Below the pieces are notes generated by a model. That model was not told the origin of the DNA. It saw only the letters and a program-made list of their open reading frames with translations, and searched no databases. Shown here piece by piece: positions 18,626 through 26,868 of a DNA stretch of 46,942 nt; the first letter of the stretch is position 1, and every line of letters starts with the position of its first letter. The stretch comes from Terriglobia bacterium (GTDB lineage Bacteria > Acidobacteriota > Terriglobia > Bryobacterales > Bryobacteraceae): positions 1 through 46,942 of the forward strand of contig JAJPJN010000083.1 in NCBI GenBank assembly GCA_021324185.1. The letters are read 5' to 3'. The position numbers were made by a program, and so were the translations under genes.

Positions 18626-19573
18626 TCAGAAGCGATGGCCTCCTCCGCCGCTCGTGACAGCAGCTTTCCCGAGACCACTCGACGTCTTCGGAGCCGAGTA
18701 ATCGGTCACGTTCTTCGGCAGCACGATAACCAACTGGTTTTTCAAATCTAATTCGTGGGAGATCTGGAACGCCGCCACCGCGTTCGCCGGCTTCGGAACA
18801 TTTTGCGGCAGAACTGATGGTTTGGAAGTTGGAGTCTTCGGCACGCCGGGCCCTTCCCAGCCTACTTTGCCCTTTTTGTCATCGGTGCGATACCACGTCC
18901 CCCACTTGCCGAAGTTGTCCAGTTGCGCATTCGAACGTTCCAATACATCAAACGTCCACAGATAGAAATGACCCCACCCATGAGCCGTAATCACACGCGA
19001 AGTGCCGCCCACGGCATATCCAATGATGACGGCCCAATGCGCGCGCGCTCCATAAGTAACCGCGCCAGGGTCTCCGGTGTCCGAGTTGTCGTAGCCAATG
19101 ATCGGCGGCACGTTCTGGTCGACATAGAATTTCACGAGGTCCAGAAAATCCGACGGGCTCCTCCACTTCGCCACCAGACTGTCGAAGCCGCTTTGCCTGG
19201 CGATCATCGCTAGCGTTTCTGCGTCGAACACTTCGCCTATCCGCGACCCCAGCGATTGAGCAATCTCCAGCAGATTGCCGGAAGGCGCGGCTTGGACTGT
19301 AACCTTCACTGGGGAGCCAGCCGTTTTGCCAGCCCTAGCGATAATCTCTTCGTTTAACTGTTCTTTGAGCGACTTGGCTCCTGACGCACCCACTTCCGGC
19401 TTCGGCGGCGAAAGGGGCGGCGTCCCTTTCCTGGTTAATAGGTCGTACCAGAAATGCGCGACCATGCTAAGCGCATACAGCCCGCACGTAGGACCAACCT
19501 GCTGTCGAAGCGCCGGGATGGGCGATACCAATTTCGCGCCTTTCACGGCAGTAGGATCGTCTATTTGTGGCAC
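18626..19573 (-). CDS. Papain-fold cysteine protease, C39-like, without signal peptide
   Basis: The GTG at 19573 follows a near-perfect AGGAGG site. In the 315-residue product Cys30 lies in QQVGPTCGLYALSMV, a typical papain/C39-like nucleophile motif, and His179 in ARAHWAVIIGY is the expected general base about 150 residues later. A GYDNSDTGDPG loop precedes the His strand, and TAHGWGHFYLW follows it and may hold the third active-site residue. There is no signal peptide and no ABC transporter domain, unlike bacteriocin-processing C39 enzymes, so a cytoplasmic maturation or degradation role is possible. A Lys/Pro-rich linker leads to a C-terminal segment ending GGGGHRF. It sits alone between ylxP (convergent, 6 bp) and a Gfo/Idh gene. 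Its substrate is unknown. Confidence 0.7.
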   Translation of the reverse strand: MPQIDDPTAVKGAKLVSPIPALRQQVGPTCGLYALSMVAHFWYDLLTRKGTPPLSPPKPEVGASGAKSLKEQLNEEIIARAGKTAGSPVKVTVQAAPSGNLLEIAQSLGSRIGEVFDAETLAMIARQSGFDSLVAKWRSPSDFLDLVKFYVDQNVPPIIGYDNSDTGDPGAVTYGARAHWAVIIGYAVGGTSRVITAHGWGHFYLWTFDVLERSNAQLDNFGKWGTWYRTDDKKGKVGWEGPGVPKTPTSKPSVLPQNVPKPANAVAAFQISHELDLKNQLVIVLPKNVTDYSAPKTSSGLGKAAVTSGGGGHRF

Positions 19574-19702
19574 AAAGCCACCTCCTGTTGAAAGTTTTCA
19601 GGCCGGGCTTTAAGGAGCTTTAATGATATACCCGTTTAGACAGGTGGAGCAGTGTGCCTCGTTCACCTGGCTGCCGCCCTTTAAAGGCGTTAAACAGAAC
19701 GA

Positions 19703-21112
19703 TCAAACCTTTATTTCGGGCACAACGTACGGCGCACGGTACGTGCCGTGTAGCAGTTCGTTGGCTTCTTTATCGCCGATCACCATCTCTTTTTCGGGAT
19801 CGAAATTGAGCGTCCGGCCAAGCCGGTAAGAGGCGTTGCCCAAATGTACCAGCGCGGCGGAAAGATGTCCTTCGAGAATTGGCGCGTTTACGCCGTCCAC
19901 GTTCCGGCTACGCATGCAATCGATGAAGTTCACGAAATTTTCGTTGGTGAGTTTCTGGTGCTTCTCAGGGCCGGGCTCATTGTGGTCGCCAAGGAATGAT
20001 TTGTAGGAATCGTAATCGGCGATGGCCAGGTATCCCTTAGAGCCGTAGTACAGATTTCCAATCGTTCCGGGTTTGCCGCTGGCCGGACCGGTGGGCCGCT
20101 TCGGCTGAGCTTCCTGCATAAACACCGCCGGCTTCATGCCAGCCGCAGGCACGCCGCCGCCGCTGAAGGACCTGGTGCCGATCTCCGCTTCATGATTGGT
20201 GATCCAGCCGCGGACTTCAAAGGTCATCATTTTCTTTTTCTGGTTCGGGCCGTCGAACTCATAGGCGACGGAAATCATATTGGGCGTCTGTTGATCATCG
20301 TCGAACAGGAAATGGCCGCCGATGGCGGTTACCTTGGTCGGAAGTGTAACGCCCAAGCCCCAGCGCGACAGATCCACTTCATGGATGCCCTGATTCCCCA
20401 GGTCGCCATTACCTGTGTCCCAGATCCAATGCCAGTTGTAGTGGAAGCGATTCTGCGTGAACGGGCGCATGGGAGCGGGTCCGGTCCAGAGATCGTAATG
20501 AACACCGGGCGGGACCGGTTCGGGCTTGGCGTGCCCGATCGTGTCGCGCCATTTGAAGCACAGGCCGCGCGTCATGTAGACATCGCCGATAAGGCCGTTC
20601 TTCATGTTCGACATGGCTTCGAGAATGGCGGGACTCGAGCGGCTCTGGCTGCCGTGCTGGCAAACGACTTTGTATTTTTTCACGGCATTCACCAGTTGAC
20701 GGCCTTCCCAAAGATTGTGCGAGCACGGCTTTTCGATATAGAAATCTTTGCCGGCCTGGGCGGCCCAAATGCCCATGAGCGAGTGCCAGTGATTGGGCGT
20801 CGCGATCGAGACGGCGTCCACGTCTTTGCGTTCCAGCAGCTTGCGAATGTCGACTTCCGTTTCCGGTTTAAGGCCCCAAGTTTTGTCGGCCTGCGCCACT
20901 CTTCTGCGGAGCACATTTTCATCGCAATCGCAGAAAAAGGCGATCTCTACGCCAGGGATGGTTCGGTAGCCCTCGACGTGATTCCAGCCGCGGCCGTTCA
21001 ACCCGACTACCGCGACTCGAATACGGTCATTCGCGCCTAATACTTTGTTGGCCGAGGCTGCAGTCGCCAGACCAGCCGCCACGCCCGCCTTCAAAAATTC
21101 TCGCCGCTCCAT
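19703..21112 (-). CDS. Tat-exported Gfo/Idh/MocA family oxidoreductase
   Basis: The 469-residue protein starts with a Tat-like signal (MERREFLKAGVAAGLA) behind AAGGAGAT. The N-terminal Rossmann domain (IRVAVVGLNGRGWNH) binds NAD(P), and YIEKPCSHN contains the family's conserved Glu-Lys-Pro loop. A C-terminal alpha/beta domain follows (NQGIHEVDLSRWGLG, with the conserved His). Members oxidise sugars, cyclitols or their derivatives; exported versions are numerous in Acidobacteria and Planctomycetes and may carry their cofactor out with them. It lies 20 bp downstream of an exported sugar epimerase-like gene, so the pair probably acts on one periplasmic sugar. The substrate cannot be deduced. Confidence 0.9.
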   Translation of the reverse strand: MERREFLKAGVAAGLATAASANKVLGANDRIRVAVVGLNGRGWNHVEGYRTIPGVEIAFFCDCDENVLRRRVAQADKTWGLKPETEVDIRKLLERKDVDAVSIATPNHWHSLMGIWAAQAGKDFYIEKPCSHNLWEGRQLVNAVKKYKVVCQHGSQSRSSPAILEAMSNMKNGLIGDVYMTRGLCFKWRDTIGHAKPEPVPPGVHYDLWTGPAPMRPFTQNRFHYNWHWIWDTGNGDLGNQGIHEVDLSRWGLGVTLPTKVTAIGGHFLFDDDQQTPNMISVAYEFDGPNQKKKMMTFEVRGWITNHEAEIGTRSFSGGGVPAAGMKPAVFMQEAQPKRPTGPASGKPGTIGNLYYGSKGYLAIADYDSYKSFLGDHNEPGPEKHQKLTNENFVNFIDCMRSRNVDGVNAPILEGHLSAALVHLGNASYRLGRTLNFDPEKEMVIGDKEANELLHGTYRAPYVVPEIKV

Positions 21113-21132
21113 GTCAGATCTCCTTTTCCTTA

Positions 21133-22077
21133 TTAAACCTCTTTCAGCACCTTAAATAGTCCGTCCATTGATTCGACGCTGGACGCAAAAGCATTCCGTT
21201 CAGCATTTCGATAATGCGTTTCGAGCGACAGCGTATTGGAGTACTTCATGTCCTTGAGGGCCTTGAACTGCCCCACGAAATCAATATCGCCGGCGCCGAC
21301 GGGCTGCCACTTCTTGCCCTTAGCATCCTTTAAATGGATGTGGCCGATGCGGCTGTGATCGAACTGATCCCAGGCTTTGGGATACGGCTGCTCTCCGGCC
21401 ATGTAGCAGTTGCCGGGGTCCCAATTCAGCATGAGGCGCCGGTCGGGAACGGCGCGCAACATTCGCGCGCTTTCGGCGCCGGTGGCAACATTGCAACTGT
21501 GCTCATTTTCGACGACGAGAATTATGCCGTTTTCTTTGGCGACCGGCAGAGCTTTTTGTAGCTGATCGATGATGCGGTCGAAGATGGCATTGGGATCGCT
21601 CACGCGCGAGAAGGTGAAGATCCGGACCTTTTCGGTGCCGAGCGTATGGGCCGCTTCGGCCGCGCGCTTCAGATCGTCCATCTGTTTCTGAAATTCGCCT
21701 TCTGCGGGATTCAACTCGCCAGCGCCTTCGGCCAGCGGCCTGGTGCCGGGCAGCGGGACTTTGTAGACAGCCGTATCGAGTACGGAAAGCTGAACGCCGG
21801 CATCGTCGAGTTGCTTGCGAATTTCCTTGAGTTGCTCTGGCGTAGCGGTTTTGTAGACGTAGCGGCTTTTGCCGTCCAGTTTCAGATTGCGGATCTCGGC
21901 CCATTTCAGGCCGTATTTGGGATAGAACTTCTCGAGAACGACGGTTAAATCGGGGTCCACCTCATCGGTGATGATGCCCAGCTTCCAGGGGTAGTCGAAT
22001 GTTTCCGCCCAGCCGGTGCGTGTTGCCAGACCCAGGGCACTTACAGCGGCTGCCCGGTTGAACTCTCTTCGATTCAT
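21133..22077 (-). CDS. Tat-exported sugar phosphate isomerase/epimerase-like TIM-barrel protein
   Basis: The ATG at 22077 is chosen because it gives a Tat-like signal (MNRREFNRAAAVSALGLA) behind GGGAG; the frame extends further upstream to 22149 but without sense. The 314-residue product is a xylose isomerase-like TIM barrel (AP endonuclease 2 superfamily). Metal-binding strands include VVENEHS, LNWDPGN, GHIHLKD and the terminal LSLETHY with its metal Glu. Such proteins isomerise or epimerise sugars, often beside Gfo/Idh enzymes as here. The gene is first in a two-gene unit and is divergent from rbfA, with 86 bp between the starts. Confidence 0.87.
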   Translation of the reverse strand: MNRREFNRAAAVSALGLATRTGWAETFDYPWKLGIITDEVDPDLTVVLEKFYPKYGLKWAEIRNLKLDGKSRYVYKTATPEQLKEIRKQLDDAGVQLSVLDTAVYKVPLPGTRPLAEGAGELNPAEGEFQKQMDDLKRAAEAAHTLGTEKVRIFTFSRVSDPNAIFDRIIDQLQKALPVAKENGIILVVENEHSCNVATGAESARMLRAVPDRRLMLNWDPGNCYMAGEQPYPKAWDQFDHSRIGHIHLKDAKGKKWQPVGAGDIDFVGQFKALKDMKYSNTLSLETHYRNAERNAFASSVESMDGLFKVLKEV

Positions 22078-22163
22078 GCCAGAATCTCCCGAACAACAGG
22101 ATATATTGTTTCGCCGCGCGGGGGCCACGCGCGAGCGCTTTAAACTCAAGGAGGAGGGCGAAA

Positions 22164-22538
22164 ATGGACAGTCACCGCGCTGAGCGTATCTCGGAGGCTC
22201 TGCGTGAAGAATTGGGCGAGCTGATTGCCTATGAATTGTCTGACCCGCGCATTCATGATGCCGCCGTTACCGAGGTGCTTGTTTCCCCCGACAAGCGTCA
22301 TGCGCAAGTGCGGCTGCACTTTCACGGCACGGGTAAGCAAGAGCAGGAGGAAACGATCCAGGCTCTGGACCGCGCGCGGCATTTTCTGCGCCGGCAATTA
22401 GCCGGGCGCCTCAACCTTTTTCGCGTCCCTGAACTGCATTTCGAGCCCGACCTGAGTTCGGCTGATTCGGCAAGAATGGAGCGTCTGCTCAAGCGTATCC
22501 GGCGCGGGCGTCCGCGGGATGCCAGCGAAACAGCCTAG
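22164..22538 (+). CDS. rbfA: Ribosome-binding factor A
   Basis: A 124-residue KH-fold protein with the RbfA pattern: RAERISEALREELGELIAYELSDPRI, VTEVLVSPDKRHAQVRLHF, ALDRARHFLRRQLAGRLNL and VPELHFEPD. It helps mature the 16S rRNA 5' end in 30S subunits. A perfect AAGGAGG lies 11 bases ahead of the ATG. It is usually found right after infB/ylxP; here a minus-strand three-gene block separates them, so rbfA must use its own promoter. Its TAG overlaps the GTG of apbE by one base. Confidence 0.94.
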   Translation: MDSHRAERISEALREELGELIAYELSDPRIHDAAVTEVLVSPDKRHAQVRLHFHGTGKQEQEETIQALDRARHFLRRQLAGRLNLFRVPELHFEPDLSSADSARMERLLKRIRRGRPRDASETA

Positions 22539-23536
22539 TGTTCGCGCGGATTTTTCTATTCGGCTTTATCGCGTTCGCGACCGTCGCGGCTGAAAATGTT
22601 GTCCGCCTGGAGCATTCCAGGAACGCCATGGGGACGACGTTCACAATCGACCTATACGGCTCGAACGAAGACTCCTTAAACCAGGGCGCGTTAAACCAGG
22701 GCGCCTTAGAAGCAGCGGCGGAATCGGCATTCGAGGAGGTGCAGCGGCTTGACCGCATGCTCTCTAATTACATTCCCGAGAGCGAATTGAGCCGCGTGAA
22801 TGCCGAAGCAGCCGACCATCCGGTCCACGTTTCGCGCGAGTTTTTCGACCTGCTCAAAGACTGTATCGACTATAGCCGCCAGAGCGAGGGGAGCTTTGAT
22901 ATCACGGTGGGCTCGCTGATGAAGGTTTGGGGATTTTACAAGGGCACAGGACATCTACCGCACCGGGCGGAGGTCCGGACGGCGCTCGATCACATCGGAT
23001 ATCAAAACATCGAACTCAATGCCAACGATCTGACGGTGCGGTTTCGCAAGCGCATTGAGCTCGATCCGGGCGGGGTGGGAAAAGGCTACGCGGTCGACAG
23101 GATGGTGGAGGTTCTCAGGCAGGCAGGGGTTCGATGTGGTCTGGTATCAGGCGGAGGCAGCAGCATTTACGGTATCGGCGCGCCTCCGAACGATGCACGT
23201 GGCTGGTACGTGCGGATTCGCGATCCACGGGATGGGAAAAAGACCGCCGCCGAAGTATATTTGAAGAACAATTCTGTCTCCACATCGGGCAATTACGAGA
23301 AATTCTTCTGGGCGGAAGGGAAACTTTATAGTCACATCATGGACCCGCGTACCGGCTACCCTGCAGAAGGCATGCTGTCTGTGTCCGTTGTAGCTCCAAG
23401 AACCCTGGACAGCGAAGTATGGGCGAAACCGTACTACATACTCGGACGTGCTTGGGCCGAGGCTCACAAGCCTCGCTATTTTCGCGTATTGCTGTGTGAA
23501 GACAAGCCGGGGGCAGCATGCGCGTGGCTGCCGTAA
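22538..23536 (+). CDS. apbE: ApbE-type FAD:protein FMN transferase
   Basis: The 332-residue protein begins at a GTG sharing one base with the rbfA stop. A hydrophobic leader (ARIFLFGFIAFATVAAEN) suggests export. Family features are RNAMGTTF, the FAD-binding ELDPGGVGKGYAVDRMV (about 175-190), GLVSGGGSSIYGIG and HIMDPRTGYP near the metal site. ApbE attaches FMN to Thr residues of exported or membrane flavoproteins such as Nqr/Rnf subunits; no such partner is in the window. A 15-bp tandem duplication (22676-22705) encodes NQGALNQGAL in a helix near residues 48-57. Its end overlaps hemE by 19 bases. Confidence 0.93.
   Translation: MFARIFLFGFIAFATVAAENVVRLEHSRNAMGTTFTIDLYGSNEDSLNQGALNQGALEAAAESAFEEVQRLDRMLSNYIPESELSRVNAEAADHPVHVSREFFDLLKDCIDYSRQSEGSFDITVGSLMKVWGFYKGTGHLPHRAEVRTALDHIGYQNIELNANDLTVRFRKRIELDPGGVGKGYAVDRMVEVLRQAGVRCGLVSGGGSSIYGIGAPPNDARGWYVRIRDPRDGKKTAAEVYLKNNSVSTSGNYEKFFWAEGKLYSHIMDPRTGYPAEGMLSVSVVAPRTLDSEVWAKPYYILGRAWAEAHKPRYFRVLLCEDKPGAACAWLP
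22676..22705 (+). repeat. 15-bp tandem repeat inside apbE
   Basis: TTAAACCAGGGCGCG at 22676-22690 is repeated at 22691-22705 with one change in the last base. It preserves the frame and adds LNQGA twice. It looks like a recent slippage duplication in a surface helix. Confidence 0.8.
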
Positions 23537-24558
23537 GTGCGGGACGCTTTCTAGATGCGTGCCGGCGCCGCGCGACCGATGTTCGCCCGGTATGGTTCAT
23601 GCGGCAAGCCGGACGGTATTTGAAGCCGTATCGCGAAATCCGGGCCAAGCATACGATTCTCGAAATCTGCAAGAATGCGGAACTGGCGGCGACCGTGACC
23701 ATGCAGCCGGTAGAGATTCTGGATGTCGATGCGGCCATCATCTTTGCCGATCTGTTGCTCCCCGTGGAACCGATGGGATTGAAACTGGAATTCGTCAGCG
23801 GCGAAGGGCCTTACATCGAAAATGCCATCACCGAACCGGAGGACATAGACGATATCTCGACGACGCGGACTGATGATCTGGGGTACGTCGGCGAAGCCAT
23901 TCAGATGGTGAATCGAATGCTGGCAGGAAGGGTGCCGGTGATCGGTTTTGTCGGCGCGCCGTTTACTCTGGCGAGCTACATGATCGAAGGGAGCCCGTCG
24001 AAGACGTTTCTTAAGACCAAGCGCCTGATGTACTCGGCCGAGACGATGTGGCGGCGGTTGATGGGCAAGCTGGTTGACGTTTTGGGTGACTTTGCGCGGA
24101 TTCAGATAGGCGCGGGGGCGCGCGCGATGCAGGTGTTCGATAGCTGGGTTGGCGCGCTGAGCCCGGAGGATTATGTCCGGTACGTTCAGCCGTATTCACG
24201 AGCGCTTATCGAACGGATCCGCAGTGCCGGTGCTCCGGTGATTCACTTCGGAACCGGCACGGGCGGATTTTTTCGTGAGCTACATGCGGCGGGCGGCGAT
24301 GTGCTCGGCATCGATTGGCGCATCAATATCGATCAGGCATGGATGGACATCGGTTACCGGTCGGCGATTCAAGGGAATCTGGATCCGGCTGCGCTCTTTG
24401 CGCCTCTGAGCGAACTGCGAACCAAGGTAGCAGATCTGCTCAGCCGGACGGGCACGCGTCCGGGCCATATCGTCAATCTGGGTCACGGCATTCTACCTGA
24501 AACGCCGGTTGAAAACGTGAAAGCGGTGGTGCAGATGGTGCGGGAGTTTCATCGCTGA
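23518..24558 (+). CDS. hemE: Uroporphyrinogen III decarboxylase
   Basis: At 346 residues this matches HemE. PVWFMRQAGRYLKPYR (residues 24-39) is the signature, with the conserved Arg29 and Arg33, and IIFADLLLP places the catalytic Asp78. GFVGAPFTLASYMIEG, VLGIDWRIN, IQGNLDPA and NLGHGILP also match. The cytosolic enzyme converts uroporphyrinogen III to coproporphyrinogen III. It overlaps apbE by 19 bases and precedes the porphyrinogen oxidase gene by two bases, so all are translated from one message. Confidence 0.97.
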   Translation: MRVAAVSAGRFLDACRRRATDVRPVWFMRQAGRYLKPYREIRAKHTILEICKNAELAATVTMQPVEILDVDAAIIFADLLLPVEPMGLKLEFVSGEGPYIENAITEPEDIDDISTTRTDDLGYVGEAIQMVNRMLAGRVPVIGFVGAPFTLASYMIEGSPSKTFLKTKRLMYSAETMWRRLMGKLVDVLGDFARIQIGAGARAMQVFDSWVGALSPEDYVRYVQPYSRALIERIRSAGAPVIHFGTGTGGFFRELHAAGGDVLGIDWRINIDQAWMDIGYRSAIQGNLDPAALFAPLSELRTKVADLLSRTGTRPGHIVNLGHGILPETPVENVKAVVQMVREFHR

Positions 24559-24560
24559 CC

Positions 24561-25967
24561 GTGTCTGGAGATTGTCAGGCCGCAATTATCGGCGGTGGTA
24601 TCTCGGGGCTGGCGACAGCGTTCTTTCTGAAGCAGAGCGGCGTTCGCTGCACGTTATTTGAAAAATCGGCGCGCCTGGGCGGGCTGATCCGAACGGATAC
24701 GATACAGGGTTGTCAACTCGAAGCGGGTCCGGATAGCTATCTGGCAGCGAAACCCGCGGTGACGGAACTGGCTGCTCAAATCGGCGGGTTAAAGGATGAG
24801 ATTATCGCGTCGAACGATGAGCGTCGGCGGGTCTATATCGTTCGCGATAGCCGGCTGATTGAAATGCCTGCCGGGATGTCGATGATGGTTCCCGGCGATT
24901 TGAATGCGGTGCTGCGCTCGCCGCTATTCAGCCCGGGCGCCAGATTCCGTTTATTTAGTGAAATTTTTTATCCGCAGCATTGCCGGGCGGGCGATATCTC
25001 GGTGCGGGAATTGGTTGTTTCGCATTTCGGCGAGGAGATGCTGGAGTATGTGGCCGAGCCGTTACTTTCGGGAGTGTACGGCGGCGATGCGGCGCGGCTT
25101 AGCGCAAACAGCGTTTTCCCGCGCTTTGTCGAATACGAGCGCGAATACGGCAGCTTGATTCGCGGCGTGCGGCGCGAGCGCAGAAAAGCCACGGCGCCGG
25201 GGGCGGGCAGCCTGTTTTTGTCGTTCCGGCGCGGGATGCAATCGCTCACCGAGGCACTTTCCGCCGCAATCGAGGGCGCGGTAGACGTGGTGTACGGGGA
25301 GGTTTCGAAGCTGGAGCGAACCGCCGGAGGGTGGCGGCTCGGGTTTGGCGACCAGACGTTCGAAGCCAGGCAGGTGGTGCTCGCGATTCCGGCGCATTCG
25401 GCCGCCCGGCTGCTACTAGACTGCGCTCGGGAACTGGCAGCGGAGCTGTCGCAGATTCCGTATTCTTCGGCGATCCTGGTGACGCTGGTCTATGACAAAA
25501 AGGATCTGCAGTTACCGGAAGGCTTTGGATTTCTTGTGCCGCGCCGCGAGCGGGAAACGATTGCGGCGGTAACTTTTATCGCACAGAAATGGCCGCTGCG
25601 GATAGCGCCGGAGATGGCGGCGCTGCGCGCCTTTATCGTCGATCCGCAGGCGCCGGAACTGCTTGGAAAAACGGATGAAGAACTGGTTGAATTCGTGCAG
25701 GGCGATTTCGCGCGCATCCTTCACGTTCACGCTTCTCCGCTGTTTTCAGCAGTTCAGCGATGGCCGGACTCGATGCCTCAATATGTGATCGGGCATGCAG
25801 AGCGGCGAACGCGTATCCGCTCTTTACTGTCCGGATTTGAGGGTTTGCATTTAACCGGCAACGCGTATGAAGGTGTTGGCATTCCGGATTGCGTCCGCTT
25901 AGCCAAACAAACGGCAAACCTGATTATTCAAGAGGCCGGCAGAGGCGCAGCGGGGGCGGCCTCGTGA
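24561..25967 (+). CDS. hemG: HemY-type FAD-dependent protoporphyrinogen/coproporphyrinogen oxidase
   Basis: The 468-residue flavoprotein starts at GTG two bases after hemE. The N-terminal GGGISGLATAFFLKQSG and GGLIRTD form the FAD-binding site, AGPDSYLAAKP is family-typical, and the C-terminal LTGNAYEGVGIPDCV closes the FAD domain. It oxidises a porphyrinogen with oxygen or another acceptor. This family includes both protoporphyrinogen IX oxidase (HemY) and coproporphyrinogen oxidase of the coproporphyrin-dependent route (CgoX); the neighbourhood, with hemE but no hemH, hemF or hemQ, does not settle which. The symbol follows common usage for the oxidase step, and hemY would be equally apt. 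Confidence 0.9.
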   Translation: MSGDCQAAIIGGGISGLATAFFLKQSGVRCTLFEKSARLGGLIRTDTIQGCQLEAGPDSYLAAKPAVTELAAQIGGLKDEIIASNDERRRVYIVRDSRLIEMPAGMSMMVPGDLNAVLRSPLFSPGARFRLFSEIFYPQHCRAGDISVRELVVSHFGEEMLEYVAEPLLSGVYGGDAARLSANSVFPRFVEYEREYGSLIRGVRRERRKATAPGAGSLFLSFRRGMQSLTEALSAAIEGAVDVVYGEVSKLERTAGGWRLGFGDQTFEARQVVLAIPAHSAARLLLDCARELAAELSQIPYSSAILVTLVYDKKDLQLPEGFGFLVPRRERETIAAVTFIAQKWPLRIAPEMAALRAFIVDPQAPELLGKTDEELVEFVQGDFARILHVHASPLFSAVQRWPDSMPQYVIGHAERRTRIRSLLSGFEGLHLTGNAYEGVGIPDCVRLAKQTANLIIQEAGRGAAGAAS

Positions 25968-25983
25968 ACAGAATTTCACGTAT

Positions 25984-26004
25984 TTTCCCGTGCGCACCGG
26001 GAAA
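25984..26004. promoter_or_regulatory. Inverted repeat after hemG
   Basis: TTTCCCG (25984-25990) pairs with CGGGAAA (25998-26004) around a seven-base spacer whose centre, TGCGCA, is itself palindromic. It lies 17 bp after the hemG stop and 85 bp before the SYLF-domain gene. It could be a weak terminator without a U-tract, or an operator for the next gene. Confidence 0.35.
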
Positions 26005-26088
26005 TCCACCTGTTTAATCTTCGGTCGTAGTTACGTCTCACAGTTGCGATTGGAAATTCAGGCGCCACAGAGATTGAGAGGAGCAGCT

Positions 26089-26772
26089 ATGAAATTTATA
26101 AGTGGGGTGATGTTCGCGGCATTGCTTGCGGCCCCCCTATTCGCCGAGAACGAATCAAAGGAGTTAACGCAGCGGCTGGCGAATGCAACAGAAGACTTGC
26201 AGGCCATGATGAATGCCTCCGACAAGAGCATACCGCAGGATTTGCTGAATAAGGCATCCTGTATCGTGGTCATCCCGAACTTGAAGAAGGGCGGATTTAT
26301 TGTCGGAGGTGAATATGGAGCGGGTTTCTTTACCTGCCGCAAGCCGAACGGCGTGGGCTGGAGCGCTCCAGGGAACATCAAGATGACCGGCGGAAAATTC
26401 GGATTACTAATCGGCGGCGCTGAAACCGATGTGGTGATGCTGGTGATGAACAAAACAGGTATGGAGCACCTGTTGAGCGACAAGTTCACACTGGGCGGCG
26501 AAGCGTCCGCCGCGGCGGGTCCGGTGGGGCGCAACGCATCGGCCATGACGGATGCGGAAATGCACGCCGAAATTCTGACTTACTCACGGCAGCGGGGGCT
26601 TTTTGGCGGACTCGACCTGGCCGGAGCAGCGGTAACACAGGATACCGACGCGAACAAGCAGATGTACGGCCGCGACATCTCAAACAAAGAGATTGTTACG
26701 GGCAACGTTCGCACGCCTGCGATCGCTCGCGACTTTGTGCACACGCTAGACCGGCTCTCATCACGCAAGTAG
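26089..26772 (+). CDS. Exported SYLF-domain (YSC84-like) lipid-binding protein
   Basis: The ATG at 26089 is preceded by AGAGGAGCAGCT; the frame is open further upstream but without a good start. The 227-residue product has a signal peptide (KFISGVMFAALLAAPLFAEN), then a complete SYLF domain: LLNKASCIVVIPNLKKGGFIVGG, GVGWSAPGNIKMTGGKFGLLIGG, TDVVMLVMN, LGGEASAAAGPVGR and ILTYSRQRGLFGGLDLAGA. SYLF domains bind phosphoinositides in eukaryotes; bacterial exported forms are probably membrane- or lipid-associated, with unknown function. It is a separate unit between hemG and a good terminator. Confidence 0.9.
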   Translation: MKFISGVMFAALLAAPLFAENESKELTQRLANATEDLQAMMNASDKSIPQDLLNKASCIVVIPNLKKGGFIVGGEYGAGFFTCRKPNGVGWSAPGNIKMTGGKFGLLIGGAETDVVMLVMNKTGMEHLLSDKFTLGGEASAAAGPVGRNASAMTDAEMHAEILTYSRQRGLFGGLDLAGAAVTQDTDANKQMYGRDISNKEIVTGNVRTPAIARDFVHTLDRLSSRK

Positions 26773-26796
26773 AGCATCCATTGTTCGTTTGTTTAT

Positions 26797-26832
26797 AAGC
26801 CACTCCGGCGCTGCAACGCTGGAGTGGCTTTT
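26797..26832 (+). terminator. Rho-independent terminator after the SYLF gene
   Basis: AAGCCACTCC (26797-26806) pairs with GGAGTGGCTT (26821-26830), extended inward by GCG/CGC pairs around a CTGCAA loop, and ends in TTTT. The flanking A/T runs mean it could also serve the minus-strand phosphoesterase gene arriving from the other side. Confidence 0.85.
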
Positions 26833-26868
26833 GCGTTTGGAGTGCGCGGGCTGAGCCAGATGCGCAAT

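Noticed and set aside
19643-19675. CAGGTG...CACCTG hairpin between the cysteine protease and the Gfo/Idh gene
   Set aside because: Only six pairs around a long loop with no T-tract; too weak to call a terminator.
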